Positions 41,967 through 51,404 of a stretch of 60,641 nucleotides of DNA are shown here, one piece after another (position 1 is the first letter of the stretch; every line of letters begins with the position of its first letter). The notes below the pieces were generated by a model that saw only the letters and a program-made list of their open reading frames with translations, searched no databases and was not told where the DNA came from. The DNA is from Firmicutes bacterium HGW-Firmicutes-11 (GTDB lineage: Bacteria > Bacillota > Clostridia > Peptostreptococcales > Anaerovoracaceae): assembly GCA_002840285.1 (NCBI GenBank), contig PHAE01000011.1, forward strand, positions 1-60,641, given 5' to 3'. Position numbers and translations under genes: made by a program.

Positions 41967-42165
41967 TGTTGCTCCTTGTCAATAGGTATTTCATAATTTA
42001 TTTATTTTTTTTTAAAAACATGGGCGGCTGCGGTTGCTTCTCGGAGGATCCAGGTTTCAATCGCAAACTTAGTGCTTAGTTGTCTTTTGGAGGGTGCGGA
42101 CAAAAACTTGGAGTCAATACGAGCATGATGAGGTCTGCTCCTCTCATTACCCGTTATACAAATCC

Positions 42166-42198
42166 CCTCGCATTTGGGATTATTGGTTAAATGTGAGG
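42166..42198 (+). promoter_or_regulatory. Hairpin covering the ribosome site of a small ORF
   Basis: CCTCGCATTT (42166-42175) pairs with AAATGTGAGG (42189-42198), one G-U pair, loop of 13. The right arm contains GAGG of the GAGGAG ribosome site for the ATG at 42208, so the site would be hidden when the stem forms. Confidence 0.45.
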
Positions 42199-42207
42199 AG
42201 TACAACT

Positions 42208-42291
42208 ATGAAATTCGAGGCTTCTGGTGGTTCGGTTATACAAATCTTTGAATTTCTTTTTTTATTGGTTAAGCTTTGCCCGATCTTCTAA
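42208..42291 (+). CDS. Possible 27-residue hydrophobic peptide
   Basis: ATG 42208 follows GAGGAG by seven or eight bases. The peptide is MKFEASGGSVIQIFEF followed by LFLLVKLCPIF: a polar start and a hydrophobic half that could insert in a membrane. An ATTGGTTA/TAACCAAT stem (42264-42271 / 42289-42296) overlaps its stop. Size, hydrophobic end and a sequestered ribosome site recall type I toxins, but no antisense RNA promoter was identified. It may be chance. Confidence 0.25.
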   Translation: MKFEASGGSVIQIFEFLFLLVKLCPIF

Positions 42292-42577
42292 CCAATTTAA
42301 GTTTTAGTAGCCCTAATTTGTATAATTGAGGCTCTACCAAACGCCGATTCCCTTCGGATTTATACAATTTGAACCCTTTAGTGAACGTTTTTGTATAAGA
42401 AACGGCCCTCAGGGAGGTGCCATTACACGGAGGTAGTGAAATCACGGTGTCTGAGAGCTCTAAAAAATCGTCCGCACCCCATTGCATCACCAATATTAGC
42501 TGCATAGACAACGATTACCCATAATATCGGATTTCCGAGGGAGATTTCAGATGTAAATTGGAAATCCTGCCATTTAT

Positions 42578-42604
42578 AAAAAAAAAGAACGCCCCAAAGC
42601 GTCC
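42578..42604 (-). terminator. Terminator of tRNA-Pro
   Basis: Minus-strand GGACGC pairs with GCGTTC around TTTGGG, followed by nine T. Lies 34 bases after the tRNA 3' end. Confidence 0.85.
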
Positions 42605-42637
42605 AAGAGCGAACATCATTAAGGCGATCTTCCTATT

Positions 42638-42714
<77 letters not shown>

Positions 42715-42727
42715 AGGTCACTTGACC

Positions 42728-42756
42728 ATAATACCTTTTTACGTTGGGTTTGTCAA
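42728..42756 (-). promoter_or_regulatory. Promoter of tRNA-Pro
   Basis: Minus-strand consensus TTGACA (42751-42756) and TATTAT (42728-42733), spacer 17. Transcription would begin about seven bases before the mature tRNA. Confidence 0.8.
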
Positions 42757-42759
42757 TAA

Positions 42760-42795
42760 AAAAGCACCTCTTCCCGCATGGTTTGAGGTGCTTTT
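42760..42795 (-). terminator. Terminator of the ribosomal superoperon (after rplQ)
   Basis: AAAAGCACCTC (42760-42770) and GAGGTGCTTTT (42785-42795) form a perfect 11-bp stem; on the minus strand a T run follows. It ends the run of genes that begins at rpsJ. Confidence 0.85.
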
Positions 42796-42846
42796 CTTGT
42801 ATTGCGATCTGTGCTACAACAGCTTGCTGTTGCAGCATCGCTGGTG

Positions 42847-43188
42847 TTAGACCAGCTCCAGGAATACCATTTCCGCGCAGTCGCCCCGGCGGGGTCCCAG
42901 CTTCAATATTCTGGTGTAGCCGCCGTTTCTGTCGGCGTACTTGGGTCCGATTTCTTCGAACAGCTTGGTCACTACATCCTCACTGAAGAGAAAGGCCAAT
43001 GCCTGTCTCCTGGCGTGCAGGTCGCCCCGCTTGCCGAGGGTGATCATTTTTTCAGCCAGCTTTCTTGTTTCCTTTGCTCTGCAATCGGTGGTCTGTATCC
43101 GTCCCTCCCGCAGAAGGTCGGTCACAAGATTGCGGAGCATCAATTTTCTATGAGCGGTCGGTCTGCCCAGTTTTCTATGGCCCGGCAT
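42847..43188 (-). CDS. rplQ: 50S ribosomal protein L17
   Basis: Large-subunit protein near the tunnel exit, 113 residues, full length. The start [20 protein letters not shown] is diagnostic. It is the last gene of the alpha part, 22 bases after the rpoA stop. In many Firmicutes ecfA1-ecfA2-ecfT-truA follow; here a terminator and tRNA-Pro follow instead. Confidence 0.96.
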   Translation of the reverse strand: MPGHRKLGRPTAHRKLMLRNLVTDLLREGRIQTTDCRAKETRKLAEKMITLGKRGDLHARRQALAFLFSEDVVTKLFEEIGPKYADRNGGYTRILKLGPRRGDCAEMVFLELV

Positions 43189-43210
43189 ATTGCATTACCT
43201 CCTTCGTGTC

Positions 43211-44158
43211 TTAGTCGTCGCTCGGTTTCAGCCCGAGTCCCAGTTCTTCCAACTTATGCTTTACTTCATCCAGAGATTTCTTGCCCAGATTTCTCACCTT
43301 CATCATGTCGTCTTCGGTTTTGTGGGTCAACTCCTCGACGGTGTTGATCCCTGCCCGCTTGAGACAGTTGAAGGAACGAACTGACAGTTCCAGTTCTTCG
43401 ATGGTCATTTCTAGGGCTTTCTCTTTTTGATCTTCTTCTTTTTCCACCATGATTTCCACATTGTCCATGCTATCGGTCAGGTCGACAAAGAGCTTCAGAT
43501 GCTCCTGCATGATCTTTGCTCCGATGGATACGCCCTCTTCCGGCGTGATGCTTCCATCGGTCCAAACTTCCAGGATCAACTTGTCAAAGTCTGTGACCTG
43601 TCCAACACGAGTGTTTTCAACAGCAAAATTGACTTTTGTGACCGGTGTGAAAATGGAATCCACAGGAATCATCGCGATCGGCATGTTCTCGGTTTTGTTC
43701 TGGTCTGCCGGTACATAACCTCTTCCTCTGGCAACATGGATCTCCATGACCAGGGTCGCGTTTTCTTCCAGCGTCGCAATGTGGAGATCGGGATTGAAGA
43801 TTTCCAGTCCGCTGTCGCCGATAATGTCGCCGGCGGTCACGACTTTTGGGCCTGCCGCATTGATTATGACTCTCTTGGTGTTTTCTCCATGGAGGCGAAC
43901 TGCAAGCTTCTTGAGATTCAAAATGATCTCCGTCACATCTTCCTTTACGCCGGGTATGGTAGAGAATTCGTGCAGGATGCCGTCGATTTTGACCGCCGTC
44001 ACAGCTGCGCCGGGGAGTGAGCTGAGAAGAATTCTTCTTAAGCTGTTTCCCAGTGTGGTTCCGTAACCTCTTTCCAGAGGCTCCACCACGAATTTCCCGT
44101 AATTGCTTTCTCCTTCGAGTTCATAGCATTCAATTGTTGGCTTTTCAATTTCAATCAT
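43211..44158 (-). CDS. rpoA: RNA polymerase subunit alpha
   Basis: RNA polymerase assembly subunit, 315 residues. N-terminal dimerisation domain ([20 protein letters not shown], residues about 22-41), linker with EKEEDQKEK, and C-terminal domain with helix-hairpin-helix ([34 protein letters not shown]) that contacts UP elements and activators. ATG 44158 is placed seven bases after AGGAGG; a TTG two codons earlier is unlikely. Confidence 0.97.
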   Translation of the reverse strand: MIEIEKPTIECYELEGESNYGKFVVEPLERGYGTTLGNSLRRILLSSLPGAAVTAVKIDGILHEFSTIPGVKEDVTEIILNLKKLAVRLHGENTKRVIINAAGPKVVTAGDIIGDSGLEIFNPDLHIATLEENATLVMEIHVARGRGYVPADQNKTENMPIAMIPVDSIFTPVTKVNFAVENTRVGQVTDFDKLILEVWTDGSITPEEGVSIGAKIMQEHLKLFVDLTDSMDNVEIMVEKEEDQKEKALEMTIEELELSVRSFNCLKRAGINTVEELTHKTEDDMMKVRNLGKKSLDEVKHKLEELGLGLKPSDD

Positions 44159-44191
44159 TGTCAAACCTCCTTCTTCAATGACCCGTCCTGA

Positions 44192-44815
44192 TTACTTCGA
44201 GTAGAGCTCAACGATCAGATGTTCTGCAACCGGTGTGTCGATTTCATCTCTACGCGGGATTGCGATCACTTTACCTTCGAGCTTTTCGGTATCGACGGTG
44301 ATCCAGGGCGGCGTGCTGATTGCCATGTCTCTGATTTCTTTGAATTTCGGAGAAGAAGTACTCTTTTCCTTCACCTTGATCACATCGCCAGGTTGCAACT
44401 GGAACGACGGGATGTTGACTTTCTTTCCGTTGACCATGAAGTGATTGTGGTTTACCAATTGCCTTGCTTCTTTTCTTGAAGAAGCGAAGCCCATGCGGAA
44501 AACGACGTTGTCCAATCTGGTCTCAAGGAGAGCCAGAAGGGTTTCACCGGTCACACCTTTGATTTTAGATGCTTTGTCGAAATAGTTGCGGAACTGTGTT
44601 TCCAGCAAACCATAGAAGCGCTTTGCCTTCTGCTTTTCCCGCAGCTGAAGTCCATAGTTGGACTGTTTTCCTTTTCTGCCTTGTCCATGCTGTCCCGGTG
44701 CATATGCCCGTTTTTCCAGAGCGCATTTGCTGCTGTAGCAGCGTTCGCCCTTCAGGAACAGCTTCTGACCTTCCCTTCTGCATTGTCTGCAGGAGGGGCC
44801 TGTATATCTTGCCAT
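44192..44815 (-). CDS. rpsD: 30S ribosomal protein S4, zinc-binding form
   Basis: Primary 16S rRNA-binding assembly protein, 207 residues. The N-terminus carries four cysteines ([10 protein letters not shown] ... [10 protein letters not shown]), the zinc-binding 'C+' form, unlike the cysteine-free Bacillus protein. The S4 RNA-binding domain follows ([20 protein letters not shown]). The gene lies between rpsK and rpoA, the normal alpha-operon position in clostridia. Confidence 0.96.
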   Translation of the reverse strand: MARYTGPSCRQCRREGQKLFLKGERCYSSKCALEKRAYAPGQHGQGRKGKQSNYGLQLREKQKAKRFYGLLETQFRNYFDKASKIKGVTGETLLALLETRLDNVVFRMGFASSRKEARQLVNHNHFMVNGKKVNIPSFQLQPGDVIKVKEKSTSSPKFKEIRDMAISTPPWITVDTEKLEGKVIAIPRRDEIDTPVAEHLIVELYSK

Positions 44816-44836
44816 ACCAATGACACCTGCCTTTCC

Positions 44837-45241
44837 TTACACTCTTCTTCTCTTCGGGGGTCTGCAGCCGTTGTGGGGGATCGGTGTGATGTCTTTGATC
44901 ATATTGATCTCCAGACCTGCAGTCTGCAAGGCGCGGATGGCGGCTTCCCGTCCGGAGCCCGGCCCTTTTACGTATACTTCCACGATTTTCAAGCCGTGTT
45001 CCATCGCAGCCTTGGCGGCTTCTTCTGCTGCCATCTGTGCCGCGAAGGGAGTCGATTTCCTGGAACCCTTGAATCCCAAGGATCCGGAGCTCGACCAGGA
45101 AAGTGCGTTCCCGGAAAGATCGGTCAGTGTCACAAGCGTATTGTTGAAGGTCGATTGGATGTGCGCCTGTCCACGTTCGATATTCTTGCGTTCTCTTCTC
45201 TTTTTGCGAACTGTCTTTTTTACTTGCTGTTTTGCTGCCAT
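44837..45241 (-). CDS. rpsK: 30S ribosomal protein S11
   Basis: Platform protein of the small subunit, 134 residues. Recognised from [38 protein letters not shown] and the C-terminal [29 protein letters not shown] precedes the ATG. Fifteen bases after rpsM. Confidence 0.97.
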   Translation of the reverse strand: MAAKQQVKKTVRKKRRERKNIERGQAHIQSTFNNTLVTLTDLSGNALSWSSSGSLGFKGSRKSTPFAAQMAAEEAAKAAMEHGLKIVEVYVKGPGSGREAAIRALQTAGLEINMIKDITPIPHNGCRPPKRRRV

Positions 45242-45256
45242 CGTCTCTCCCCTCCT

Positions 45257-45625
45257 TTACTTTTTCTTTCTGCCCACGGTCTTTTTGGGGCCTTTTCTGG
45301 TTCTTGCGTTAGTTTTCGTGTTTTGTCCTCTGACCGGGAGTCCTCTTCTATGACGGATCCCGCGGTAGCAACCGATTTCCATCAGCCGCTTGATGTTCAG
45401 AGAAACATCTCTGCGAAGATCACCTTCCACTTGGTAATCGGAATCGATGATCTTACGGATGGCACCCACCTCATCCTCAGACAAGTCTTTGATCCGGGTA
45501 TCCGGGTTGACGCCGGCTTTGGAGAGAATCTCCGTTGCCGTGGGTCTTCCGATCCCGTATATATAGGTGAGTCCAATTTCTACTCTTTTGTCTCTTGGTA
45601 AATCGACACCGGCTATACGAGCCAT
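45257..45625 (-). CDS. rpsM: 30S ribosomal protein S13
   Basis: Small-subunit head protein contacting the P-site tRNA and L5, 122 residues. [19 protein letters not shown], the helix-two-turn-helix [10 protein letters not shown], and the basic end [19 protein letters not shown] are standard. A 119-base structured spacer separates it from rpmJ, the longest gap inside the superoperon. Confidence 0.97.
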   Translation of the reverse strand: MARIAGVDLPRDKRVEIGLTYIYGIGRPTATEILSKAGVNPDTRIKDLSEDEVGAIRKIIDSDYQVEGDLRRDVSLNIKRLMEIGCYRGIRHRRGLPVRGQNTKTNARTRKGPKKTVGRKKK

Positions 45626-45679
45626 ACGTTGTATCCTCCTTCTCGTACTATTTCAACAAATCAAACATATTGTGAAGGC

Positions 45680-45733
45680 CCTGCCAGTCGTCTCGCCGCC
45701 TCACGGCGGGAAGCCACAGCCGCTCCCGGCAGG
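45680..45733. ncRNA. Structured spacer between rpmJ and rpsM
   Basis: Outer arms CCTGCC (45680-45685) and GGCAGG (45728-45733) enclose a GC-rich hairpin CCGCC-TCAC-GGCGG (45696-45709) and neighbouring complementary stretches. There is no T run after it on the minus strand, so a terminator is unlikely. It could be a processing site, a leader bound by a ribosomal protein, or no more than a spacer. Confidence 0.4.
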
Positions 45734-45744
45734 ATCCGTTCATT

Positions 45745-45858
45745 CTAACCTTGGGTCTGTTTGTGTTTAGGGTTCTCACAAATGACCATGACTTTGCCGT
45801 CTCTCTTGATGACCTTGCATTTTTCACACATAGGTTTTACTGAGGCTCTGACTTTCAT
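45745..45858 (-). CDS. rpmJ: 50S ribosomal protein L36
   Basis: Smallest large-subunit protein, 37 residues: [20 protein letters not shown] followed by [17 protein letters not shown]. Three cysteines and one histidine (CEKC ... CENPKH) form the zinc ribbon, so this is the zinc-containing L36. GGAGGAAAT precedes the ATG. Located between infA and rpsM as usual. Confidence 0.95.
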   Translation of the reverse strand: MKVRASVKPMCEKCKVIKRDGKVMVICENPKHKQTQG

Positions 45859-45872
45859 GATATTTCCTCCTT

Positions 45873-46091
45873 CTACTTCTCTCTCCAGGTGATCCGGCCG
45901 CGGGAAAGGTCATAGGGCGATAACTCGACCTTGACTCGGTCTCCAGGCAAGATCCGGATGAAATTCATTCGTATTTTCCCGGAAATGTGTGCAAGCACTT
46001 CATACCCGTTCTCAAGCTTGACGATAAACATTGCGTTCGGTTGCGCTTCCAATACAGTGCCAAATACTTCGATCACGTCTTTTTTAGCCAA
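45873..46091 (-). CDS. infA: Translation initiation factor IF-1
   Basis: OB-fold factor binding the 30S A site, 72 residues, the exact family length. The initiation codon is TTG at 46091, eight bases after AAGGAGG; the open frame extends 16 codons upstream inside map but the protein sequence [14 protein letters not shown] starts here. Phe replaces the more usual Glu in KDVIEVEG. It overlaps the end of map by eight bases. Confidence 0.95.
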   Translation of the reverse strand: MAKKDVIEVFGTVLEAQPNAMFIVKLENGYEVLAHISGKIRMNFIRILPGDRVKVELSPYDLSRGRITWREK

Positions 46092-46893
46092 TTGACACAC
46101 CTCCTTGCAGGGTTTCTGCGGCCTTCGATCCAAACTCACTTTCCCCGTGAACCGTTAAAAGCAACGGTTCGTCCTCTGTGATGACCACTGTGTTTTCATA
46201 GTGGGCCGATCGTTTTCGGTCCAATGTCTCTACGGTCCAGTTGTCGTCATTTACTTTGACCCGGTAGCTTCCTTCATTGACCATGGGCTCGATCGCGAGC
46301 ACCATGCCGGGAGAAAGTCGTGGACCTCTCCCGGGAACCCCATAATTTGGGATCTGTGGTTCCTCATGCATGGAAGCGCCGATGCCATGTCCGACAAAAT
46401 CCCGGACCACGGAGAATCCCTCTTTCTCCACCCTGGTCTGGATGGCGTTCGAGATGTCGGAGAGTCGAAACCCGATCCGACAAAACTCCAATCCTTTGAA
46501 AAAGCTGTCTTCCGTTGTGGCGATCAGCCGTTTCGCCGATTCATCGATGTCACCGACCGGATAGGTCCTGGCAGCATCACTGTAGTACCCACGGTGGATC
46601 GTACCGATGTCCACGCTGACGATGTCACCCTCGATCAGCCTTCGCTCGGTTGAGGGGATGCCGTGTACAACTTCATGGTTCACAGATACACAAGCGCTGG
46701 CGGGAAAGCCGTTATACCCTTTGAAGGCGGGTATCATGCGATTCCTGCGAATCCGCTCCTCTACGAACTCATCCACTTCTTTCGTCGTGATCCCCGGCTT
46801 GATGATCCGGGACAGTTCGTAAAGGATGGCGGCGGTCACAGCTCCCGCTTCTTTCATCAATTCGATTTCGCTTTGTGACTTGATGATGATCAT
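46084..46893 (-). CDS. map: Methionine aminopeptidase, type I
   Basis: Removes initiator methionine; 269 residues. The five metal ligands are present: two Asp ([18 protein letters not shown]), His ([14 protein letters not shown]), Glu (VLAIEPMVN) and Glu (HYENTVVIT). ATG 46893 follows the adk stop after one base and is preceded by GGGAGC; a longer frame of 21 codons lies inside adk and is discarded. The C-terminal 20 residues extend a little beyond typical length. Confidence 0.95.
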   Translation of the reverse strand: MIIIKSQSEIELMKEAGAVTAAILYELSRIIKPGITTKEVDEFVEERIRRNRMIPAFKGYNGFPASACVSVNHEVVHGIPSTERRLIEGDIVSVDIGTIHRGYYSDAARTYPVGDIDESAKRLIATTEDSFFKGLEFCRIGFRLSDISNAIQTRVEKEGFSVVRDFVGHGIGASMHEEPQIPNYGVPGRGPRLSPGMVLAIEPMVNEGSYRVKVNDDNWTVETLDRKRSAHYENTVVITEDEPLLLTVHGESEFGSKAAETLQGGVSIG

Positions 46894-46894
46894 T

Positions 46895-47542
46895 TTATGC
46901 TCCCAATACGGAAACGATCGATTCAAATATTGTCTCCGGATCCTTGCTTCCATCAAAACGATTTAGAATTCCACCGGTTTGATAGTAGTCGAGCAATGGG
47001 GCGGTCTCCTTGTGATACACGATAAATCGGTTATGTACCGTTTCCACCGTATCGTCGGCTCTCTGGTAGGTTTCTCCTCCGCAGATGTCGCACACCCCTT
47101 CGATCCTGGTCGGCATATGGGTGATGTGGTAGGTTGCTCCGCAGACGCGGCAGACTCTTCTGCCTACCATGCGTTTAAGAAGGATATCTTCCGCCACATC
47201 CAGTTCGATTGCCATATCGATCCGGCACCCTCTTTTTTTCAAATAATTGTCCAGACGCTCTGCCTGCGCCACGGTTCTTGGAAATCCATCCAGAAGAAAT
47301 CCCGTTTTGCAATCCTCTTCGTCCAATCGTGTTCTCAGCAGTGCGATGACCAGTTCGTCAGGGACGAGCTCGCCCTTGTCCATGTACCCCTTGGCTTCTA
47401 CTCCGTACGGTGTTTCTTCCTTGATGTTGCTTCGTAAAATGTCACCGGTAGAGATATGCGGGATACTGTATTTGCCTGCGATCATCCGGGCCTGTGTGCC
47501 TTTTCCCGCGCCTGGAGGACCGAGCAAAACCAATCTAAACAA
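46895..47542 (-). CDS. adk: Adenylate kinase, zinc-binding LID
   Basis: Interconverts ATP, ADP and AMP; 215 residues, long form. P-loop GPPGAGKGTQ (8-17), GFLLDGFPRT, and a LID domain with four cysteines (CRVCGATYH, CDICGGE) that binds zinc as in Gram-positive enzymes. The start is TTG (47542) after AAGGAAGG. It lies between secY and map, the conserved Firmicute order. Confidence 0.96.
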   Translation of the reverse strand: MFRLVLLGPPGAGKGTQARMIAGKYSIPHISTGDILRSNIKEETPYGVEAKGYMDKGELVPDELVIALLRTRLDEEDCKTGFLLDGFPRTVAQAERLDNYLKKRGCRIDMAIELDVAEDILLKRMVGRRVCRVCGATYHITHMPTRIEGVCDICGGETYQRADDTVETVHNRFIVYHKETAPLLDYYQTGGILNRFDGSKDPETIFESIVSVLGA

Positions 47543-47569
47543 TGTAATACCTTCCTTCCCGCTGTTCGC

Positions 47570-48850
47570 TTACTTCAGGAATCCCTGATAATTGCGCATC
47601 ACCATTTGCGTCTCTAATTGCTTCATGGTATCCAGAGCCACACCGACAACGATCAGGAGCGACGTACCGCCGAAACCGATCTGTAGCGCGGTGAATTCCT
47701 GGATCAATGTGGGTAAGGTGGCAACGGCTGCAAGGAAGACGGCTCCTACGAAGGTGATTCTTGTCATTACTTTGTTCAGGTATTCGACAGTGGGTCTGCC
47801 GGGACGGATCCCGGGGATAAATCCACCATTGTTTTTCATATTGTTCGCCACATCCATCGGATTGAAGGTAACCGTGGTATAGAAGTAGGTGAAGAATATG
47901 ATCAAAATGATGTTGAATACCGCATAGAACCAAACACCGGGAGATCCTGCCGGTGACAGCCACTTCGTAATGAACTCGGAGAAGCCTGTGCCAGGAAGGA
48001 AATAGGTGATGGTCAACGGAAACTGTAAAATCGAAAGCGAGAAAATGACGGGAATGACTCCAGCCTGATTCACTTTCATGGGAATATGTGTGCTTTGTCC
48101 GCCGTACATTTTTCTGCCGACAACGCGTTTTGCGTACTGCACCGGAATCTTCCGCTGACCCTGTTGGATCAGCACTATGCCGACTACGACAACCAGCGCG
48201 AAAATCACAAACAGGATGATAGAAAGTAGTCCGACCTCGCCTGCACGGTAGGCAAGCCAGGTTGTGTGGATCGCACTGGGCATTCTTGCCACGATACCGC
48301 CAAAGATGATCAGAGAGATCCCGTTTCCAATGCCATTTTCGTTGATTTGCTCACCAAGCCACATCAGGAACGCGGTTCCAGCGGACAACGTCAAAACGAT
48401 GACGGTAATGGAGAAAAAGCTTTTATCCGATACCGCATCACGAAAGAGTCCGAGCGCCAGACCGATCGCCTGTACAAATGCCAGGACGACGGTCAGATAT
48501 CTGGTGTACTGAGCGATCTTCTTTTTCCCCTCGGTCCCTTCCTTCGCCAAGGCTTCCAGCCGTGGAACCGCTATGGTCAGCAGCTGAAGGATGATCGAGG
48601 CTGTGATGTAGGGCGTGATGCTCAATGCAAAGATGGTAAAGTTGCTGAAGGAGCCGCCGGAAAATAGGTCAAACAGACTCAAAAGACCCATGTCACTGGA
48701 AAACACGTTGTCGAGAATGTCCCTGTCAATTCCGGGTACTGGAATGTTGGAGCCCAACCGGAAAACCATGAGCATCAGAAGTGTGAAGATGATCTTTTTC
48801 CTGATGTCCGCTATTTTCCAGGCCCGGGCAAGTGTCCGCAGCATCTCCAT
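47570..48850 (-). CDS. secY: Preprotein translocase subunit SecY
   Basis: Central channel protein of the Sec translocon, 426 residues, ten membrane helices. Hallmarks: the plug-region block GSNIPVPGIDRD (about 33-44), LGITPYI-type SITPYITASIILQLL, QQGQRKIPVQYAKR, and NNGGFIPGIRPGRPT in the cytoplasmic loop that binds SecA and ribosome. Three bases after the rplO stop; its ribosome site is within rplO. Confidence 0.97.
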   Translation of the reverse strand: MEMLRTLARAWKIADIRKKIIFTLLMLMVFRLGSNIPVPGIDRDILDNVFSSDMGLLSLFDLFSGGSFSNFTIFALSITPYITASIILQLLTIAVPRLEALAKEGTEGKKKIAQYTRYLTVVLAFVQAIGLALGLFRDAVSDKSFFSITVIVLTLSAGTAFLMWLGEQINENGIGNGISLIIFGGIVARMPSAIHTTWLAYRAGEVGLLSIILFVIFALVVVVGIVLIQQGQRKIPVQYAKRVVGRKMYGGQSTHIPMKVNQAGVIPVIFSLSILQFPLTITYFLPGTGFSEFITKWLSPAGSPGVWFYAVFNIILIIFFTYFYTTVTFNPMDVANNMKNNGGFIPGIRPGRPTVEYLNKVMTRITFVGAVFLAAVATLPTLIQEFTALQIGFGGTSLLIVVGVALDTMKQLETQMVMRNYQGFLK

Positions 48851-48852
48851 AA

Positions 48853-49293
48853 TCAGATCACCTCTGCCTTTCCTCCGGCAGACTCAATCTTTTCTATGGC
48901 GGTTTTGCTAAATTTATGAGCCTTTACAGTCACGCTCTTTTCCAGCGTACCATCTCCGAGAATTTTGATTCCGTCTACGACCTTTTTTGCGAGGCCAGCT
49001 TCGATCATGAGCTCGGGAGTAACAAGAGTTCCGTTTTCGAAGGCATTGAGGTCCTCCACATTGACGATCTCCCATTCCTTTTTCCATATATTGGTGAAGC
49101 CCCGTTTGGGAACACGCCGATAAAGAGGCATCTGTCCGCCTTCAAAACCGGGTCTGGTTCCTCCACCGCTTCTGGAGTTTTGTCCGTTCATTCCTCGTCC
49201 GGCGGTTTTACCCTGTCCTGTTGCGGTGCCCCGTCCCTTACGTTTGGGGTTTTTTGTCGAACCTTCGGGGGCTCTAAGTTCATGCAATTTCAT
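48853..49293 (-). CDS. rplO: 50S ribosomal protein L15
   Basis: Late-assembly large-subunit protein, 146 residues. [20 protein letters not shown] with the basic Gly-rich N-terminal extension ([20 protein letters not shown]) and the C-terminal globular part ([19 protein letters not shown]) are standard. Lies between rpmD and secY. Confidence 0.96.
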   Translation of the reverse strand: MKLHELRAPEGSTKNPKRKGRGTATGQGKTAGRGMNGQNSRSGGGTRPGFEGGQMPLYRRVPKRGFTNIWKKEWEIVNVEDLNAFENGTLVTPELMIEAGLAKKVVDGIKILGDGTLEKSVTVKAHKFSKTAIEKIESAGGKAEVI

Positions 49294-49312
49294 GTCTCAT
49301 CCCACCTCCTTT

Positions 49313-49498
49313 TTAAAGTTCTTCTACGTTTAGCAAATGCTTGATTTTTTCTATTGCGCCGCGAACCTGGGGATTGTCAGGCAGTTCGACTGCGTGTTGC
49401 AGCTTTCTGAGTCCCAGTCCTTCCACGACTTTTCTCTGGTTGGGAGAAGCGCCAATTGTGCTTTTCACCAGTGTGATCCTGACTTTTTTGTCAGCCAT
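49313..49498 (-). CDS. rpmD: 50S ribosomal protein L30
   Basis: Small large-subunit protein, 61 residues: VRITLVKSTIGASPNQRKVV and GLGLRKLQHAVELPDNPQVR are diagnostic. Located between rpsE and rplO, the usual spc-operon position. Confidence 0.95.
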   Translation of the reverse strand: MADKKVRITLVKSTIGASPNQRKVVEGLGLRKLQHAVELPDNPQVRGAIEKIKHLLNVEEL

Positions 49499-49511
49499 TT
49501 TGGGTTCCTCC

Positions 49512-50018
49512 TTATCCTAAGATTTCTTCTCTGGTCTTGCCGCGAAGCTTGCAGACTCCTTCGAGAGTCTTGAGCATACGAAGCCCTTCGATGGTGGCTG
49601 CTGCCATGTTTCCGGCGTTGTTGCTACCGATGGACTTTGCTCTGACGTCCTTGACGCCGGCAAGTTCCAACACGGTACGAACCGAGCTTCCGGCGATAAC
49701 TCCGGTACCCGGGGCTGCCGGCATGATCAAAACCTGACCTGCGCCGAAAATTCCCAGGGACCTGTGAGGAATGGTCGTTCCAACAGTAGGAACGAAGATC
49801 AGTCTTTTCTTTGCATCCTCGATGGCTTTTCTGACCGCTTCGGGAATTTCCTGGGCTTTGCCCAAGCCGACGCCGACATGTCCGTTTCCGTCACCGACAA
49901 CAACGGTCACGCTGAATCTGAAGTTTTTGCCGCCTTTGACGACCTTGGTGACTCGACGGATGTTGACGATGGATTCCTGCAGATCGATCTTGGATGCATC
50001 TATCTTTTTATGTAGCAT
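49512..50018 (-). CDS. rpsE: 30S ribosomal protein S5
   Basis: Decoding-fidelity protein, 168 residues. The N-terminal double-stranded RNA-binding fold ([20 protein letters not shown]) with the loop where spectinomycin resistance arises in other bacteria, then [20 protein letters not shown] and [13 protein letters not shown]. Fourteen bases upstream of rpmD. Confidence 0.97.
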   Translation of the reverse strand: MLHKKIDASKIDLQESIVNIRRVTKVVKGGKNFRFSVTVVVGDGNGHVGVGLGKAQEIPEAVRKAIEDAKKRLIFVPTVGTTIPHRSLGIFGAGQVLIMPAAPGTGVIAGSSVRTVLELAGVKDVRAKSIGSNNAGNMAAATIEGLRMLKTLEGVCKLRGKTREEILG

Positions 50019-50034
50019 TCTCTTCCTCCTCCTG

Positions 50035-50403
50035 TTAGAATTTCAAACCGGCGGAGCGTGCGCTGTCAGCCAGTTCTTTTACTCTTCCGTGATATAAGAA
50101 CCCACCCCGGTCGAATGAAACGGTTTCGATGCCCTTTTCCATGGCTCTTTTCGCAACCAGCTCACCGACGAGTTTGGACGCTTCTTTGTTTCCGCCGTAA
50201 GCCGCTTTTGCCTTGATCTCTTTGTCCAGAGTGGAGGCGGCTGCCAGTGTCGTTCCGCTTACATCGTCGATGACCTGGGCGGAAATATTGGAAAGGCTTC
50301 TGTATACGCAAAGTCTAGGACGTTCAGGAGTACCGAAAACGTCTTTTCTGACTCTCGCATGCCGCGCCAGTCGCTTGTCATTTCTGCTTTTATTGTTTGC
50401 CAT
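50035..50403 (-). CDS. rplR: 50S ribosomal protein L18
   Basis: 5S rRNA-binding protein, 122 residues. [20 protein letters not shown] and [20 protein letters not shown] are characteristic. ATG 50403 is eight bases after AGGAG; the GTG three codons earlier sits too close to the ribosome site. Confidence 0.96.
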   Translation of the reverse strand: MANNKSRNDKRLARHARVRKDVFGTPERPRLCVYRSLSNISAQVIDDVSGTTLAAASTLDKEIKAKAAYGGNKEASKLVGELVAKRAMEKGIETVSFDRGGFLYHGRVKELADSARSAGLKF

Positions 50404-50418
50404 TTTCCTCACTCCTTT

Positions 50419-50967
50419 CTATTTCTTCTTGCTACCGGTCTTGCCTTCTTTTCTGCGGATCACTTCGCCTGCATACCGGATCCCTTTGCCCTTATAAGGC
50501 TCTGGAGGTCTCTTGCCGCGAATCCCTGCCGCATAATTTCCAACGACCGCTTTGTCGATTCCGCGCACGATGACTTCTGTCGGTACCGGAACCTCGGTGG
50601 TGATCCCGTCGGGATCTTTCATCTCGATGGGATGGGAATATCCCAATTGCATGACCAAAACCTGGTCTTTCTTCTCTGCACGGTAACCGACACCGGTCAT
50701 TTGCAGTTTCTTTTCAAATCCTGCGGTGACACCGGTCACCATATTGTTGATCAATGTACGGTATAAGCCGTGAGCCGATCTGGCGTCTTTGCTGTCGCCG
50801 TTGCGGCCGACCGTCAGGACACCGTCCTCGATCGCGATGGATACGTGTTTGCTGATCTGTTCCTGCAGTTCACCCTTGGGGCCTTTGACAGTGACGATAT
50901 TGTTATCGCTGACTTTGACCTCAACGCCGGCAGGAAGCGATACAGGTAATTTACCTATTCTGGACAT
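50419..50967 (-). CDS. rplF: 50S ribosomal protein L6
   Basis: Two-domain protein at the factor-binding side of the large subunit, 182 residues. MSRIGKLPVSLPAGVEVKVS, GLYRTLINNMVTGVTAGFEK, and the basic end PYKGKGIRYAGEVIRRKEGK are standard. ATG 50967 follows GGAGGAAAGAG; an upstream in-frame start would overlap rpsH. Confidence 0.97.
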   Translation of the reverse strand: MSRIGKLPVSLPAGVEVKVSDNNIVTVKGPKGELQEQISKHVSIAIEDGVLTVGRNGDSKDARSAHGLYRTLINNMVTGVTAGFEKKLQMTGVGYRAEKKDQVLVMQLGYSHPIEMKDPDGITTEVPVPTEVIVRGIDKAVVGNYAAGIRGKRPPEPYKGKGIRYAGEVIRRKEGKTGSKKK

Positions 50968-50978
50968 TCTCTTTCCTC

Positions 50979-51377
50979 CTACCAAACATAACAGATGACT
51001 TCGCCGCCAACGCCAAGTTTACGTGCTTCCTTGTCGCTGATGATCCCACTGGACGTAGAGATGATGGCGATGCCAAGACCTCCCAGAACCTTGGGTACTT
51101 CGTTGCTTTTTGCGTAGACTTTCAAGCCGGGTTTTGAGATCCTCTTTATCCCGCTGATGACGCGCTCTTTGTCGGTGCCATACTTCATTTGTACGCGAAT
51201 GATGCCCTGGCTACCTTCGTCTATGAAATCGTATCCTTTGATATACCCTTCGTTTCGAAGGATCTCCGCTATGGATTTCTTCATCTTCGATGCAGGAATA
51301 TCAACGGTTGTGTGTCCGACCGTATTGGCATTTCTGATTCTTGTTAGCATATCTGCTACAGGATCTGTCATAGTCAT
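50979..51377 (-). CDS. rpsH: 30S ribosomal protein S8
   Basis: 16S rRNA central-domain binder, 132 residues. [40 protein letters not shown] and [20 protein letters not shown] are diagnostic. AGGAGG lies nine bases before the ATG. Confidence 0.97.
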   Translation of the reverse strand: MTMTDPVADMLTRIRNANTVGHTTVDIPASKMKKSIAEILRNEGYIKGYDFIDEGSQGIIRVQMKYGTDKERVISGIKRISKPGLKVYAKSNEVPKVLGGLGIAIISTSSGIISDKEARKLGVGGEVICYVW

Positions 51378-51404
51378 ATTGTTGTACCTCCTTCCTTTAA
51401 CGGA

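Larger units (their letters stand above)
42092..42479. repeat. Inverted-repeat-bounded non-coding element
   Basis: GGGTGCGGAC (42092-42101) recurs inverted as GTCCGCACCC (42470-42479). Inside, GTTATACAAATC (42153, 42235) and ATTGGTTAA (42182, 42264) repeat with an 82-base period, and TTGTATAA or its complement occurs five times. No domain-bearing gene is present; frames here lack recognisable families. No target duplication is obvious. It could be a small non-autonomous element, a structured RNA or a decayed insertion. Confidence 0.5.

Noticed and set aside
42269-42511. 80-codon minus-strand frame in the inverted-repeat element
   Set aside because: Spans one end of the element, no good ribosome site and no recognised domain; kept as non-coding.
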